Source: Oligoflexia bacterium
GTDB taxonomy: Bacteria > Bdellovibrionota_C > UBA2361 > JBGSMV01
Assembly: GCA_019694515.1 (NCBI GenBank)
Contig: JAIBBU010000028.1
Coordinates: 1-42,836, forward strand
Length of the DNA stretch: 42,836 bases
Direction: 5' to 3'
In this document: in pieces, positions 1 through 8,162 of the stretch
Layout of the letters: each line of letters opens with the position of its first letter
Position numbering within the stretch: position 1 is the first letter of the stretch
Made by a program: the position numbers and the translations under genes
The notes under the pieces: generated by a model
What the model saw: only the letters and a program-made list of their open reading frames with translations
Databases searched by the model: none
Told to the model about the DNA's origin: nothing

Positions 1-152
1 CCCAGAGACATGCGCAAGCATGTCGAAGGGTCTCTAACGATCTCCCCTTGAATCACATTGGGCAACAGCCCAATGCTTCATGCGACAAACCCAGAGACAT
101 GCGCAAGCATGTCGAAGGGTCTCTAACGATCTCCCCTTGAATCACATTGGGC
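1..152. repeat. Two direct copies of a 63-nt repeat, period 89 nt
   Basis: Bases 1-63 recur exactly at 90-152. Each copy contains a perfect stem-loop (gacatgc-gcaa-gcatgtc, 7-24 and 96-113). The first copy runs into a second inverted repeat (attgggc-aaca-gcccaat, about 58-75) that is broken in the second copy. The sequence after each copy is also partly alike (caatgc...atgcgac). This looks like a dispersed palindromic intergenic element rather than a gene. No ORF of note lies in 1-208. Confidence 0.85.
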
Positions 153-208
153 CACAATGCATGCGACGGAGCGCCACGCCGCCCCCGCCACAACCTGCTG
201 CCCTGCGG

Positions 209-547
209 CTATTTTGCCGAGGCGTTGGAGGGGCCCAGCCGTAAGCGGGGCGGCTGATCTGCGCTATCCGAATCCACAATCTGGAGCCGTTTAATATCGT
301 CAATACTGGAGATCTCCCCGGAGATCACCAAGATGGCGGCCTCCTCGTAGAGATATTCACCACGCCCGTAGTCGTTAAGGACCTGCACGAAGCTTCTGAG
401 CGCTTCAGTGAACTCCTCGGCCGATCCGTTGAAGCGCCGCGCGGTGGCCCCCACTAGTGAGCCGAAAAATTGCGCTGATCCGTTTTCCCACACCCCGGCT
501 CTGGGATTGAAGGCACTTGTGCCGACAAATCTGCCGATTTCCCGCAC
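209..547 (-). CDS. Hypothetical protein, 112 aa
   Basis: I do not recognise this protein. It starts at GTG (547) and lies 27 nt downstream of the 119-residue gene on the same strand, so the two probably form one transcript. The product is soluble: no signal peptide or membrane segment. The middle and C-terminal half (about residues 40-95) is predicted mostly helical, with an acidic stretch near 80-95 and a Pro/Arg-rich tail. No catalytic motif is visible. A real gene is favoured because the frame is clean, no longer frame competes and the spacing to its neighbour is operon-like. The flanking repeat suggests a variable chromosomal site. Confidence 0.5.
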   Translation of the reverse strand: MREIGRFVGTSAFNPRAGVWENGSAQFFGSLVGATARRFNGSAEEFTEALRSFVQVLNDYGRGEYLYEEAAILVISGEISSIDDIKRLQIVDSDSADQPPRLRLGPSNASAK

Positions 548-574
548 GCACTTATTTAGCCGCAGCGGTTCGAT

Positions 575-934
575 CTAAGGTTCAATAGTGGCGATCGCCT
601 CCAAGATGTTGGCGAGGAAACGCATTGAAGAATAGCTGGCCGTTAGAGGAAACCGCTTGCTCCAAAAGCCCTTGAGTTCGCTTACGGTGCGGCGGTGCAG
701 AGCAGGGTCTAGTCCCAGGCGGCGCACCTCGCTGCCGGTGGCGGGGCGGTGAAATTCTCCCAAGGGTCGATCAAGATAAGCCCATACCTGTGGACCGATT
801 CCTTCTTTGGAGTTAGAGGGCAGCGATGCTCTGTTTAAGTCCAAATCATGGGGGGCTTGGTTTCGGGGGAAGAGGGTGTTAACTGCCTGGCGCAGGGCCC
901 CTAGAAGATTCCGTAACTGAAGCATAACTACCAC
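575..934 (-). CDS. Hypothetical protein, 119 aa
   Basis: Unknown small protein, first gene of a likely two-gene minus-strand unit with the 112-residue gene below it. The N-terminus is amphipathic or weakly hydrophobic (LLGALRQAVNTLF) but too polar for a clear signal peptide. The centre is Arg/Pro-rich, and the C-terminus (about residues 85-119) is helical with scattered aromatic residues. An alternative start at the fourth codon (second Met) is possible. No family motif is visible. The AT-rich stretch just upstream (about 990-1075) could hold the promoter for this unit as well as for the plus-strand gene at 1204. Confidence 0.45.
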   Translation of the reverse strand: MVVMLQLRNLLGALRQAVNTLFPRNQAPHDLDLNRASLPSNSKEGIGPQVWAYLDRPLGEFHRPATGSEVRRLGLDPALHRRTVSELKGFWSKRFPLTASYSSMRFLANILEAIATIEP

Positions 935-1073
935 CTCAAAGTCCGCCTCAGGCTGTCGCTAAGCTCCCCACAAGTCAATCCAATGCCGCAAAAAAGGTAC
1001 CACCTACCAATTATTGTCCAATTAAATCAGAGAATTAGGGGGTTGTAATGAAATTGTAACAAAAATGCATCGA

Positions 1074-1100
1074 TTTTGTGGCTGCCGAATCAAATATACT
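1074..1100 (+). promoter_or_regulatory. Possible promoter of the 1204 gene
   Basis: A good -10-like hexamer TATACT lies at 1095-1100 in the AT-rich 935-1203 spacer, about 100 nt before the zinc-finger gene. The -35 is poor (TTTTGT-like, 15-16 nt spacing). The spacer otherwise holds only AT-rich sequence and no gene. Confidence 0.25.
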
Positions 1101-1203
1101 GAAAGGTCGCCGCTGTATGTTTTTGGTCGGTTTTTGAGAGTCAGGTTGTTGTCAGGCCCTCTTAAAACGTAGCGGAAGTTTCCGCGATTTACCCAGGCAA
1201 GTG

Positions 1204-1503
1204 ATGAAAGGCTTCACCGACACCCAGCTAAGAATCCTCGAGAAATTCAAACTCAGCTGTCGAGACATCAGAAAAATTTTCGATGATTATGTCGATGATG
1301 AACTGGCCCCGACACTACGCGGTCGACTCGACACCCATATTAATCAGTGCCCCCGTTGCCAGGAGTTCAAGGCTACATATACGCTGACGATGGATTTGGC
1401 AGCTGAACTCCATGAACAACCTGTGCCCCTGGAAGTCAAGAATCGTTTGCGCCTGGCCCTCAATCAGAGGCTGGGAATTTCTTTGCCGATGGCGACAGAA
1501 TAA
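1204..1503 (+). CDS. Zinc-finger anti-sigma-factor-like protein (zf-HC2 type)
   Basis: A 99-residue protein with the Cys...His-x3-Cys-x2-Cys signature of the zf-HC2 anti-sigma domain: Cys19, His45, Cys49, Cys52. Such domains bind zinc and hold an ECF sigma factor inactive, often as a redox switch. Unlike many relatives it has no membrane segment after the finger; the C-terminal 40 residues are a soluble helical region. ATG at 1204 is preferred over GTG at 1201 because the AGG at 1195-1197 sits six bases upstream. No sigma factor gene is adjacent, so its partner is unknown. The next gene, mltA, overlaps its 3' end, suggesting shared transcription and perhaps a role in envelope-related regulation. 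Confidence 0.7.
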   Translation: MKGFTDTQLRILEKFKLSCRDIRKIFDDYVDDELAPTLRGRLDTHINQCPRCQEFKATYTLTMDLAAELHEQPVPLEVKNRLRLALNQRLGISLPMATE

Positions 1504-2677
1504 AGTCGCGTCTGGCTGCCTATTAATTTCAATCCTTTCATGCCTGGCGTTGTTAAGCAGCTGCGCGCGCGGCACTGTTACTCGCCCCGAGAGCGCCATG
1601 CGTCCGGCGCAACACGCGCCACGGTTAATAACGGACGATCTTAACTTCGAGGGTCTGCAGGCCGCCCTTACTGTACAGCAGCAGGCTTTCTCCAAGCGCG
1701 ATCCCGACACGCTGCTGCAATTCGGTCCGCGCACGATCCGGCTTGGTGACTATCTGCGTGCTGTGAATACTTTGCTGGCGCTCGATACAACGCAGCTTGC
1801 GGCTGCGTTAAATCGGGATTTTGAGTTTTTTGAGGTCTTTGGGGACCAACGCTGGGGCGATATTTTCTTGACCTCATATTTCGAACCCGTGATTAGCGGT
1901 TCGAGCCAACCTACGCCGCGCTTCACCCGCGCTCTATATCGAAAGCCTCCCGATCTGCTGGCGCTGGATCTTGCCAAATTTATGCCTCAGCAGGAGTTCA
2001 GCAGAAAGTTTCGGGCGCGGCTCGCGGGCTCGGCATTGCTGCCGTATTACAGCCGCGAAGAGATCGACAGCCGCGGTGCGCTAAACGGACGGGGTCTTGA
2101 GATTTGCTGGGTTGATCCGATCGATGCTTTTTTTCTTCAGGTGCAGGGTTCGGGGGTGGTTTCGATTGATGGCAAGCAGGACTTAAAGCTTAACTTCGCC
2201 GATAAGAATGGCCATGAATATCAGGCCATCGGGAAATTCGTGAAGGAAAAAATCGCTCCGCGCCAAGTTGATCTGCCAAGCCTCGAAGCGTACCTGCGCT
2301 CCCTGTCTCCGGCGGAGGCGCAGAGGATCATGAACTTGAACCCTAGCTATGTTTTCTTCGAGCCCGGAGTTTCTAATGCACGTACCGCTTCCGGCTTACC
2401 CGCTACGGCGGGACGCACGATCGCAACCGATCATCGGCTTTTCCCAAAGGGCGCTCTAGGACTGCTGGAATTTGATAAGCCGGTCTTGGAAGCCGGCAGC
2501 GACCGGCAGCTCGGGACCCAGCGCGTCTCGCGGCTCGTATTGGATCAAGATACCGGCGGTGCTATCACCGGACCAGGTCGCGTTGATCTTTTTTGGGGCC
2601 GCGGCGAAGAGGCCAAGCGCTATGCCGGAATCATAAAAGGGCGCGGACGACTTTACTATTTGGTGCCCAAAGTTTAG
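1412..2677 (+). CDS. mltA: Membrane-bound lytic murein transglycosylase A (MltA)
   Basis: MltA cleaves the MurNAc-GlcNAc bond of peptidoglycan, forming 1,6-anhydroMurNAc ends, as an outer-membrane lipoprotein. The MltA barrel domain is visible from about residue 140 (LTSYFEPVISGS, then an LYRKP segment). The C-terminal 3D domain follows (ATDHRLFPKG, LDQDTGGAI, RVDLFWG), carrying the conserved aspartates that include the catalytic one in the family. A lipobox LSSC precedes Cys51. The start is odd: the only in-frame ATG (1412) lies 92 nt inside the upstream gene, giving an unusually long n-region of about 35 residues before the hydrophobic stretch. No standard start codon lies nearer the lipobox. 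Either the signal peptide is long, a rare start is used, or an upstream frameshift exists. Product call is secure; start is not. Confidence 0.9.
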   Translation: MNNLCPWKSRIVCAWPSIRGWEFLCRWRQNKVASGCLLISILSCLALLSSCARGTVTRPESAMRPAQHAPRLITDDLNFEGLQAALTVQQQAFSKRDPDTLLQFGPRTIRLGDYLRAVNTLLALDTTQLAAALNRDFEFFEVFGDQRWGDIFLTSYFEPVISGSSQPTPRFTRALYRKPPDLLALDLAKFMPQQEFSRKFRARLAGSALLPYYSREEIDSRGALNGRGLEICWVDPIDAFFLQVQGSGVVSIDGKQDLKLNFADKNGHEYQAIGKFVKEKIAPRQVDLPSLEAYLRSLSPAEAQRIMNLNPSYVFFEPGVSNARTASGLPATAGRTIATDHRLFPKGALGLLEFDKPVLEAGSDRQLGTQRVSRLVLDQDTGGAITGPGRVDLFWGRGEEAKRYAGIIKGRGRLYYLVPKV

Positions 2678-2735
2678 CGCGGGTAGCACCACGCCCGATT
2701 GCCCGCGATCACCGAAAGGCGTAGATAGAGCGGAT

Positions 2736-2773
2736 GTCCGGCGGCGCTAAGGCAACACTCTGCCGCCCCGGAC
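2736..2773 (+). promoter_or_regulatory. GC-rich stem-loop in the leader of the substrate-binding protein gene
   Basis: GTCCGG-CGGC (2736-2745) pairs with GCCG-CC-CCGGAC (2762-2773), leaving a two-base bulge. It lies 30 nt before the ATG at 2803 and 58 nt after the mltA stop. There is no U-run, so it is not a classical intrinsic terminator; it could be an attenuator, an mRNA-stabilising hairpin or a weak terminator. Confidence 0.4.
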
Positions 2774-2802
2774 CAATATCTGTAACTGAGATAGGTATTA
2801 TC

Positions 2803-3900
2803 ATGAAGAGCATATTCCGAGCGCTCCTGTTTGTGATCTTTTTTGGCGCTGCGGGAGACTTGGCCGCCGCTCCCACCGCAGTTGAACTGGGATTCATTGC
2901 CACCTTATCTGGTCCGCGAGCCTCGCTAGGACGAGATGCTTTGGACGGCGCAAATTTAGCCCTGTCCGAGGTGAATGCTCAAAGTCCGGTGCCGATCAAG
3001 CTGCAGGTAGAAGATAGCCAGGGCGATCCAAAAACCGGCATCAGTGCCTACAAGAAACTGCTCAGGGATGGAAGGCATTTCATTTTGACCCAAAATAGCA
3101 ATGTTTCGCTGCCGATCTCGCAGCTAGTAAATAATGATCAGGTGCTGCAGTTGGCGCGCTGCACGACCGCTGATGCATATTCTTCCGCCCACGACCTAAC
3201 ATTCCGGGTTAACGGAAGCACCTATAACGAAGCACAAAAAATAGCCCAAGCAGTCAAGGAAAAATACGCCGCCGGCCCCGCGGCGGTGGGGATTGTGACG
3301 ATGGAGGATGAGTATCCCGAGATGTTGCGTAAGAATTTGGCGGGGCTGTTAAAGAACCAAGACATTCCAGTTGCTTTTTCGGACAGCTTTGCTCCGAAGG
3401 AGAATGATTTTCGATCGGTCATTTCCAAGCTCAAGCAGCGCAAAATCAGCATCCTCGCTTTTCTCTCGTATCCCACCGAAGCCGGAACTTTTGCGAGGCA
3501 GTTTAGTGAGCAGCAGCCAGGAGCGATAACTATAGTCTTTAATACAGCGGTTAATGCTCCGGAGTATTTCGCTGCCGCCGGCGAAGCCGCTGATGGGAAA
3601 TATCTAGCAGCATTGGCTGTTGAGCTGAACTCTCCAGCTGCTAGAGCTTTTCAACGGAGGTATAACCGGGCCCCAAGTTGGATGGCTGCGAGCGGCTATG
3701 ACGCCGTGAAAATTGCCAATCAAGCGCTTGGACAATGCGCCTTTAAGATTGATTTGAGCTGCTTAAGCAAAGCGTTGTACGGCATTAAGCATTACGACGG
3801 CTTGAGCGGGACGAAAGGGTTTGATGACGTCTTCGGTGACATGAGTGATGTTTATAAGCTCGTGCTGTCGAAAGGCGGTAAGTTTGTGGATACCGATTAG
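2803..3900 (+). CDS. Periplasmic amino-acid/branched-chain-type ABC substrate-binding protein
   Basis: A 365-residue exported binding protein of the LivJ/Peripla_BP_6 type I fold. A typical signal peptide (MKSIFRALLFVIFF..., cleavage near AAA-PTA) is followed by the family opening VELGFIATLSGPRASLGRDALDGANLALSEVN. Later come the VEDSQGDP and LTQNSNV ligand-pocket regions and the second-lobe hinge (AASGYDAVKIA). ATG 2803 is chosen over an in-frame upstream ATG at 2734 because it starts a clean signal peptide. No permease or ATPase genes are adjacent, so it is an orphan: it may serve a transporter encoded elsewhere or act as a sensor. It is convergent with the next gene, six bases away. Ligand cannot be read from the sequence. 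Confidence 0.8.
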   Translation: MKSIFRALLFVIFFGAAGDLAAAPTAVELGFIATLSGPRASLGRDALDGANLALSEVNAQSPVPIKLQVEDSQGDPKTGISAYKKLLRDGRHFILTQNSNVSLPISQLVNNDQVLQLARCTTADAYSSAHDLTFRVNGSTYNEAQKIAQAVKEKYAAGPAAVGIVTMEDEYPEMLRKNLAGLLKNQDIPVAFSDSFAPKENDFRSVISKLKQRKISILAFLSYPTEAGTFARQFSEQQPGAITIVFNTAVNAPEYFAAAGEAADGKYLAALAVELNSPAARAFQRRYNRAPSWMAASGYDAVKIANQALGQCAFKIDLSCLSKALYGIKHYDGLSGTKGFDDVFGDMSDVYKLVLSKGGKFVDTD

Positions 3901-3906
3901 GCCCCG

Positions 3907-5328
3907 TTACTTGAGGCCGTAGCGCAGCAGCGCTACTTCTTCCTCGGCCTGTGCGGCCGTCGGCACTTCGTAAATGCGCTGGTCTGGAGGCAGCGGCGGT
4001 CCGGTTGGATCACGACCCTGCCGTTCGGCGCGCCACAATGCGAAGTAAGAGAGGCGCCGCGACAAAGAGAGATCGATCAGATTTCTTATCGTGTCTGGAT
4101 CCGGCTGCTGCGAATCAAACTCAGTGCTGAAGCTGTAGCCGATGCCATCCAAAGAGAAACCATCGCGCGGATTTAGGGAGGCAATCTCTTCAGGCGCATG
4201 CTCTTCAATCGGGTCGCCGTCCGCTGCGGAGTCGTTGCCGTCGACGCATCCGAGGCAGGGGTTTCGCGCGACCTGCGCTAATGTTCCGACTTCGTCTTCG
4301 ATCAGCGCACGCATGGCTGCGTATGCATCATGATCTAGGTTGTCTTCGAGCATGGGAAAAACCAGATTGCGATTCTGGGAATTACTCCGGCGGCTGGCTT
4401 CGAGCGCCGGTTTAACCTCAGCGACCATCGCTCTGAACCTAGAGCGCACGGCGTCGTCATGCTGAATCAGATCACGAAAGCGGATTGGGTCAATCGAGTT
4501 AAATCCGCCTTCCGTCGGAGAGCTGCTATAGGTTCGCATGCCTGGTCCATTGGTAAGATAGAGGGCCAGCGTTAAACTTCTTTGTCCTGCTGCAAGCCGC
4601 TGCACAGCGCTGATTAGGTAGGGAATATCTTTTCCGAAAGTGCCATCGGTCAAGACCCCCAGGTAGAGATCTCTTACCCCTGAGCGCAGAAGAGTCTCAA
4701 GCTGTTTTTCGACGGTGGCGCGTGCGTTCGGATGCATCAGATAGAGCATGTGATAGCCGCGGGCTTGGCCGCCCACTGCCGCCAGAGCCTCCGGTGTCGG
4801 TGTAGCGCCGCTCTCTGAGATCGCGGGCGCGATGCCGGAGGCTTGATTGGAGACTGCCGGCGTTAAATGCCGTACGACCCCACCCAGCAAATTGGAATTA
4901 TCTGGGGGGCGAGGCTCGCGCTCCAGCTCCCGCAAGGTCTCCAGCATAGGATGGCTATTCGTTTTGGTTGCCTCGGGCGTGGCGGTGGGAGTAGGGGCGC
5001 CCAGCTCCGCAACCACGGTTGCCAGCATTGCGATCTCATCCCCCGTGGGAGTGGGCGAGCTACTCAGAGGAAAGATCGAGTTCTGTTTCCAATCAGCGGC
5101 ATTAAATGGGCGATCGGAAAGCGGGGGCAGCTCCTCGGGATTGGCGGTAATAGCGCCGCGACTAGCGGCACGAGTTGACCTATAAAAACGCAGCGCGTCC
5201 GGATCAGCCCCGCCATGATTTTTGGCTCGGCGCACTTCAGATGAAATAGGGAGGCTCTGCCGACCTGCGAGCACCAGGGCGGCAACCAGCGCAATCAATA
5301 TCAGTAGAAGTATTCGACCTTTACCCAT
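3907..5328 (-). CDS. Membrane-anchored periplasmic protein of unknown function, 473 aa
   Basis: The N-terminus (about residues 3-22, ILLLILIALVAALVLAG) is a signal anchor; the rest should be periplasmic. Residues about 30-180 are a low-complexity Pro/Thr/Ala/Glu-rich linker. From about residue 190 a globular domain begins (YHMLYLMHPNARATVEKQLETLL, then YLGVLTDGTFG). It includes NLVFPMLEDNLD, a Cys pair in RNPCLGC followed by GND, and YFALWRAERQG. Alternating beta/alpha stretches suggest a barrel-like fold such as a glycosidase-type domain, but I cannot assign a family. The CLGC pair could form a disulphide in the periplasm. The gene is divergent from greB with only 56 nt between them and convergent with the substrate-binding protein gene. 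Confidence 0.65.
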   Translation of the reverse strand: MGKGRILLLILIALVAALVLAGRQSLPISSEVRRAKNHGGADPDALRFYRSTRAASRGAITANPEELPPLSDRPFNAADWKQNSIFPLSSSPTPTGDEIAMLATVVAELGAPTPTATPEATKTNSHPMLETLRELEREPRPPDNSNLLGGVVRHLTPAVSNQASGIAPAISESGATPTPEALAAVGGQARGYHMLYLMHPNARATVEKQLETLLRSGVRDLYLGVLTDGTFGKDIPYLISAVQRLAAGQRSLTLALYLTNGPGMRTYSSSPTEGGFNSIDPIRFRDLIQHDDAVRSRFRAMVAEVKPALEASRRSNSQNRNLVFPMLEDNLDHDAYAAMRALIEDEVGTLAQVARNPCLGCVDGNDSAADGDPIEEHAPEEIASLNPRDGFSLDGIGYSFSTEFDSQQPDPDTIRNLIDLSLSRRLSYFALWRAERQGRDPTGPPLPPDQRIYEVPTAAQAEEEVALLRYGLK

Positions 5329-5384
5329 CTAAATGCATCTCAACTGTCTGGACCGGCTTTTGGGGGCTGAGTTATCATTGTCAT

Positions 5385-5945
5385 ATGAGTAAGGCCTTCA
5401 CAAAAGAAGATGATTTGGAGCTCGACCTAGACCGCGAGGACGAGCTTGATCAACCCCCGGTTCCCAGGGGCAAGACCTATATTACTCTTCACGGCGCCAA
5501 TCGCATGCGTAACGAATTAAAGGAGCTGCGCTATAAAACCCGGCCTGAGATCACCAAGATCGTCTCATGGGCCGCGGGCAATGGAGACCGTTCCGAGAAC
5601 GGAGACTATACCTATAATAAGAAAAGGCTTCGGGATATCGACCGCCGTATCAGGTTTTTAAGCAAGCGGCTGGAGTCGGCCGAAATTATCGACCCTACCC
5701 AGATCACCGCCGACCATGTCTTAATCGGAGCGACCGTAACGATTCGAGACGAAGAGGATCTGGAGCGCACCTATTCGATTGTGGGGATCGATGAGGTGGA
5801 TCTGGCCAAGCACCGCATTAGTTGGGCGTCGCCCTTAGGTGCAGCACTATTGAAAACTAGAGAGGGCGATCTAATTACCTTCAACTCACCGCGCGGCGCG
5901 CAGGAGATCGAGATCGTTAAGATCGAATATAAGGAGATCCCCTAG
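5385..5945 (+). CDS. greB: Transcription elongation factor GreB
   Basis: GreB rescues backtracked RNA polymerase by inserting a coiled coil into the secondary channel and stimulating transcript cleavage. The coiled-coil tip carries the acidic pair Asp68 and Glu71 (NGDRSENGDY), followed by the KKRLRDIDRRIRFL helix. The C-terminal FKBP-like domain follows (IGATVTIRDEEDLERTYSIVG, then SPLGAALL and GD). The first 25 residues are unusually acidic (DDLELDLDREDELD), preceding the RGKTYIT start of the core; similar acidic leaders are known in the MSKAFTKEDD-type GreB subgroup. At 186 residues it is longer than typical GreB (about 158) because of this leader. The HDOD gene starts 10 nt downstream, so it probably heads the 5385-8839 operon. 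Confidence 0.9.
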   Translation: MSKAFTKEDDLELDLDREDELDQPPVPRGKTYITLHGANRMRNELKELRYKTRPEITKIVSWAAGNGDRSENGDYTYNKKRLRDIDRRIRFLSKRLESAEIIDPTQITADHVLIGATVTIRDEEDLERTYSIVGIDEVDLAKHRISWASPLGAALLKTREGDLITFNSPRGAQEIEIVKIEYKEIP

Positions 5946-5955
5946 CGGGTAACAG

Positions 5956-7494
5956 ATGTCGCTTTATTTTTCACTCAGAGATCTTACCGGCGGTCTACCC
6001 AAGATCGGGGAGCAAACCAAGAGTTCGCTTGAGCCGGCGCTGCTCAATCTCTTTCAGATGCGGGCGGGTCTTCCCATCTCCCTAAAGTCGATCGAGGGTC
6101 TGCGGGTCGACTGTGTCGCGGACCGCGCTACTCCCGAAAAAATCGCGCGGCTGGTTGAGAGTGATCCTTTTTTGGCGCTGCGATTGGTGGCGCTAGTCAA
6201 TCAGACCTTCTATCACCGCGGGCATGATATCGTGACCGTACAGGGTGCGGTCAGCCATCTGGGCGTATGGAAGGTTCCGGAGGTTTGCGCCGATCTGGGC
6301 GACGCCAAGAGCTTTAAGGCGATCTATCTAGGGCGTTCGACAGCCTCATTTGCGCTCCAGGAACTGGTATTCTGCGCTGCGTTGGCCAAGCGCATCGCGA
6401 ATTTGATGGCCCCTCGGGAAGGGATCGATCAGATTGCGTACTTATTAGCGGTGCTGGGGCGCATCGGGGCAGTGCTGCTGGCTTATGCCCGACCCAATAT
6501 ATATTGCGCCTGTTTCTTTGACGCCTTTCTCTCTGAAACCTCCTCCTTTGATCGGAGTTTTAAAAAGCTTTTAGGCAAAACCATCCCGGAATTCGGCGTG
6601 GAGCTGGGGCGTGCATTGGCGCTACCTAAACGCATCTTGAACAGCACCTCTTTGCTGCACATTGCGCCCTGGCATAAACGGGTCTGGGCTGCCGATGAAG
6701 GACGCGAAGTTCGTATCGCCATCGGTTCCGTGCATGTTGCCTACCGGATTGCCTCAACCGTAACGGAGATGAAGGGGCAGTCCGAAATTGACGCTCTCGT
6801 CGAGGATATGGCCTCGCGCATCAATCTAAAGACCGATGTGCTGCGCGAAGCAGTGGGCGAGTCGCTGGCCGCGATGATTGAAAGCTTGAATCGGATCGGG
6901 CTGACTGCTTTGAGATTGCCCCCTTATGTTGAGCGCTTTACCGAGCCGATCGTGGAACGTGACGGCACGATCAACACCCGCAATATCAAGTGGCCGGGCA
7001 TTGCCGAACGGATGAATTCCTTTTTGAACGAGCTGCGGGCCTGTTTTAAGACCCGCGCCCAGGGGGATGAATTTTATTACCTTCCGCAGGCGGTCCACTG
7101 CACCTTGCGTGCATTGATTCACGGATTGAATTTCGATTTCGCCATGTTCATGCGCTACAGTGTGGCCGGAGACTCGTTGACCCCCTATGTGTGGCTGGGT
7201 GAGGAGCCCGATGGGGTCAGGGAGCTGGTGCGTTCGCGTGGCAAACAATCGGGAGAATACATGCCCGATGTACAGGCGCTGCTGCAGAAGAAGGCGGTCT
7301 TTACCGGCGATCCGATCACTCCGGATCACTGGCCGTTCGCAGCTTTTCCAGCGATCGCAAGAAACGATGTCCTAGGTGTGTTTTATGCGCACAAGCACCC
7401 GGTGAGTGAAGCCAATGCGCTCGAAACGCAGGAGCAGGTAGCGGTGATTGCGCTGGCCGAAGAATGGCATGATGTGCCTTCCGGGTTTTATTGA
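5956..7494 (+). CDS. HDOD domain protein
   Basis: A 512-residue cytosolic protein. The HDOD domain (a catalytically silent relative of HD phosphohydrolases, common in signalling proteins) spans about residues 30-240: PISLKSIEGL, then KIARLVESDPFLALRLVALVNQTFY and IVTVQGAVSHLGVWKV. This gives the typical 'dPaLaarlLrlaNs' and 'sl.~ai~~LG' pattern. The C-terminal half (about 350-500) could be a GAF-like sensory module (FDFAMFMRYSVAGDSLTPYVWLG, ... FPAIARNDVLGVFYAHK), a common HDOD partner; this part is inferred from pattern only. It lies between greB and a transglycosylase gene whose ATG overlaps its TGA, so translation is likely coupled. Role in signalling is expected; the signal is unknown. 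Confidence 0.8.
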   Translation: MSLYFSLRDLTGGLPKIGEQTKSSLEPALLNLFQMRAGLPISLKSIEGLRVDCVADRATPEKIARLVESDPFLALRLVALVNQTFYHRGHDIVTVQGAVSHLGVWKVPEVCADLGDAKSFKAIYLGRSTASFALQELVFCAALAKRIANLMAPREGIDQIAYLLAVLGRIGAVLLAYARPNIYCACFFDAFLSETSSFDRSFKKLLGKTIPEFGVELGRALALPKRILNSTSLLHIAPWHKRVWAADEGREVRIAIGSVHVAYRIASTVTEMKGQSEIDALVEDMASRINLKTDVLREAVGESLAAMIESLNRIGLTALRLPPYVERFTEPIVERDGTINTRNIKWPGIAERMNSFLNELRACFKTRAQGDEFYYLPQAVHCTLRALIHGLNFDFAMFMRYSVAGDSLTPYVWLGEEPDGVRELVRSRGKQSGEYMPDVQALLQKKAVFTGDPITPDHWPFAAFPAIARNDVLGVFYAHKHPVSEANALETQEQVAVIALAEEWHDVPSGFY

Positions 7495-8162
7495 TGGGTG
7501 CAATGAGGGCCAAAGTTTTAGGACGCTTGATCCTGCCAACGCTTTTGTTGGTCGGGCTTCCTCAGGCCTGGGCCGGGCCGATCTATGTCTTTAAGGAGGC
7601 GGACGGCGCGATTCGCTTTACTGATAAACCTCCCGCGGGAGGGGTCAAGGCCCAGGTCTTTACCGGGAAGGGAGCGCGCTATTTCACCTATCGGGGGAAG
7701 GGCTGGGGCTGGAGTTATACCTCCCGGCTGTCTAGCAAGCTCTTTGAAAACCGCTTCCACGACGATATCGCCGCCGCAGCCGACCGCCATGGCGTTGATA
7801 TATATCTGCTAAAAGCCGTGATACATGCCGAATCGGGATTTGACCCGCACGCCGTTTCACCTAAAGGCGCCCGCGGTTTGATGCAGCTTATGCCCTCCCG
7901 GGCGCGCTTGCTGGGTGTGGCTAATTCTTTTATGCCGCAGGACAACATAGATGGCGGGGCCCGGCATCTCGCTTTTCTAATTAAACGCTATAATGGTAAT
8001 CTCAAATTGGCCTTGGCGGCATATAACGCCGGGGAGGGGGCGGTCGATCAATACGGCGGGATTCCGCCCTACAGTGAGACACGCCAGTACGTGGACCGGG
8101 TACTCTCGTTGCGGGAGAAGTACCGTGCAAGCGCAGCTAACAAGTCGAAACGCCGGCAATGA
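7494..8162 (+). CDS. Periplasmic lytic transglycosylase, DUF4124-SLT
   Basis: A 222-residue exported enzyme that cleaves peptidoglycan. After a signal peptide (LILPTLLLVGLPQAWA) comes a DUF4124 module (IYVFKEADGAIRFTDKPP, about residues 29-50). The SLT goose-lysozyme-like domain runs from about residue 90 to the end. The catalytic Glu is Glu113 in HAESGF, followed by the family blocks SPKGARGLMQLMP, LALAAYNAGEGAV and YVDRVL. ATG at 7494 overlaps the upstream stop in TGATG; a TTG one codon upstream is less likely. Its stop overlaps the pgsA start as ATGA, so it sits inside a tightly coupled operon. It resembles small Slt70-like enzymes of deltaproteobacterial-type genomes that pair DUF4124 with SLT. 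Confidence 0.9.
   Translation: MGAMRAKVLGRLILPTLLLVGLPQAWAGPIYVFKEADGAIRFTDKPPAGGVKAQVFTGKGARYFTYRGKGWGWSYTSRLSSKLFENRFHDDIAAAADRHGVDIYLLKAVIHAESGFDPHAVSPKGARGLMQLMPSRARLLGVANSFMPQDNIDGGARHLAFLIKRYNGNLKLALAAYNAGEGAVDQYGGIPPYSETRQYVDRVLSLREKYRASAANKSKRRQ

Noticed and set aside
1..152. CRISPR array
   Set aside because: Only two units of 63 nt with a 26-nt spacer-like gap that resembles the repeat itself, and no cas genes. The units are palindromic element copies.
2734..2802. N-terminal extension of the substrate-binding protein from ATG 2734
   Set aside because: It would place 23 polar residues before a clean signal peptide and run through a GC-rich hairpin.
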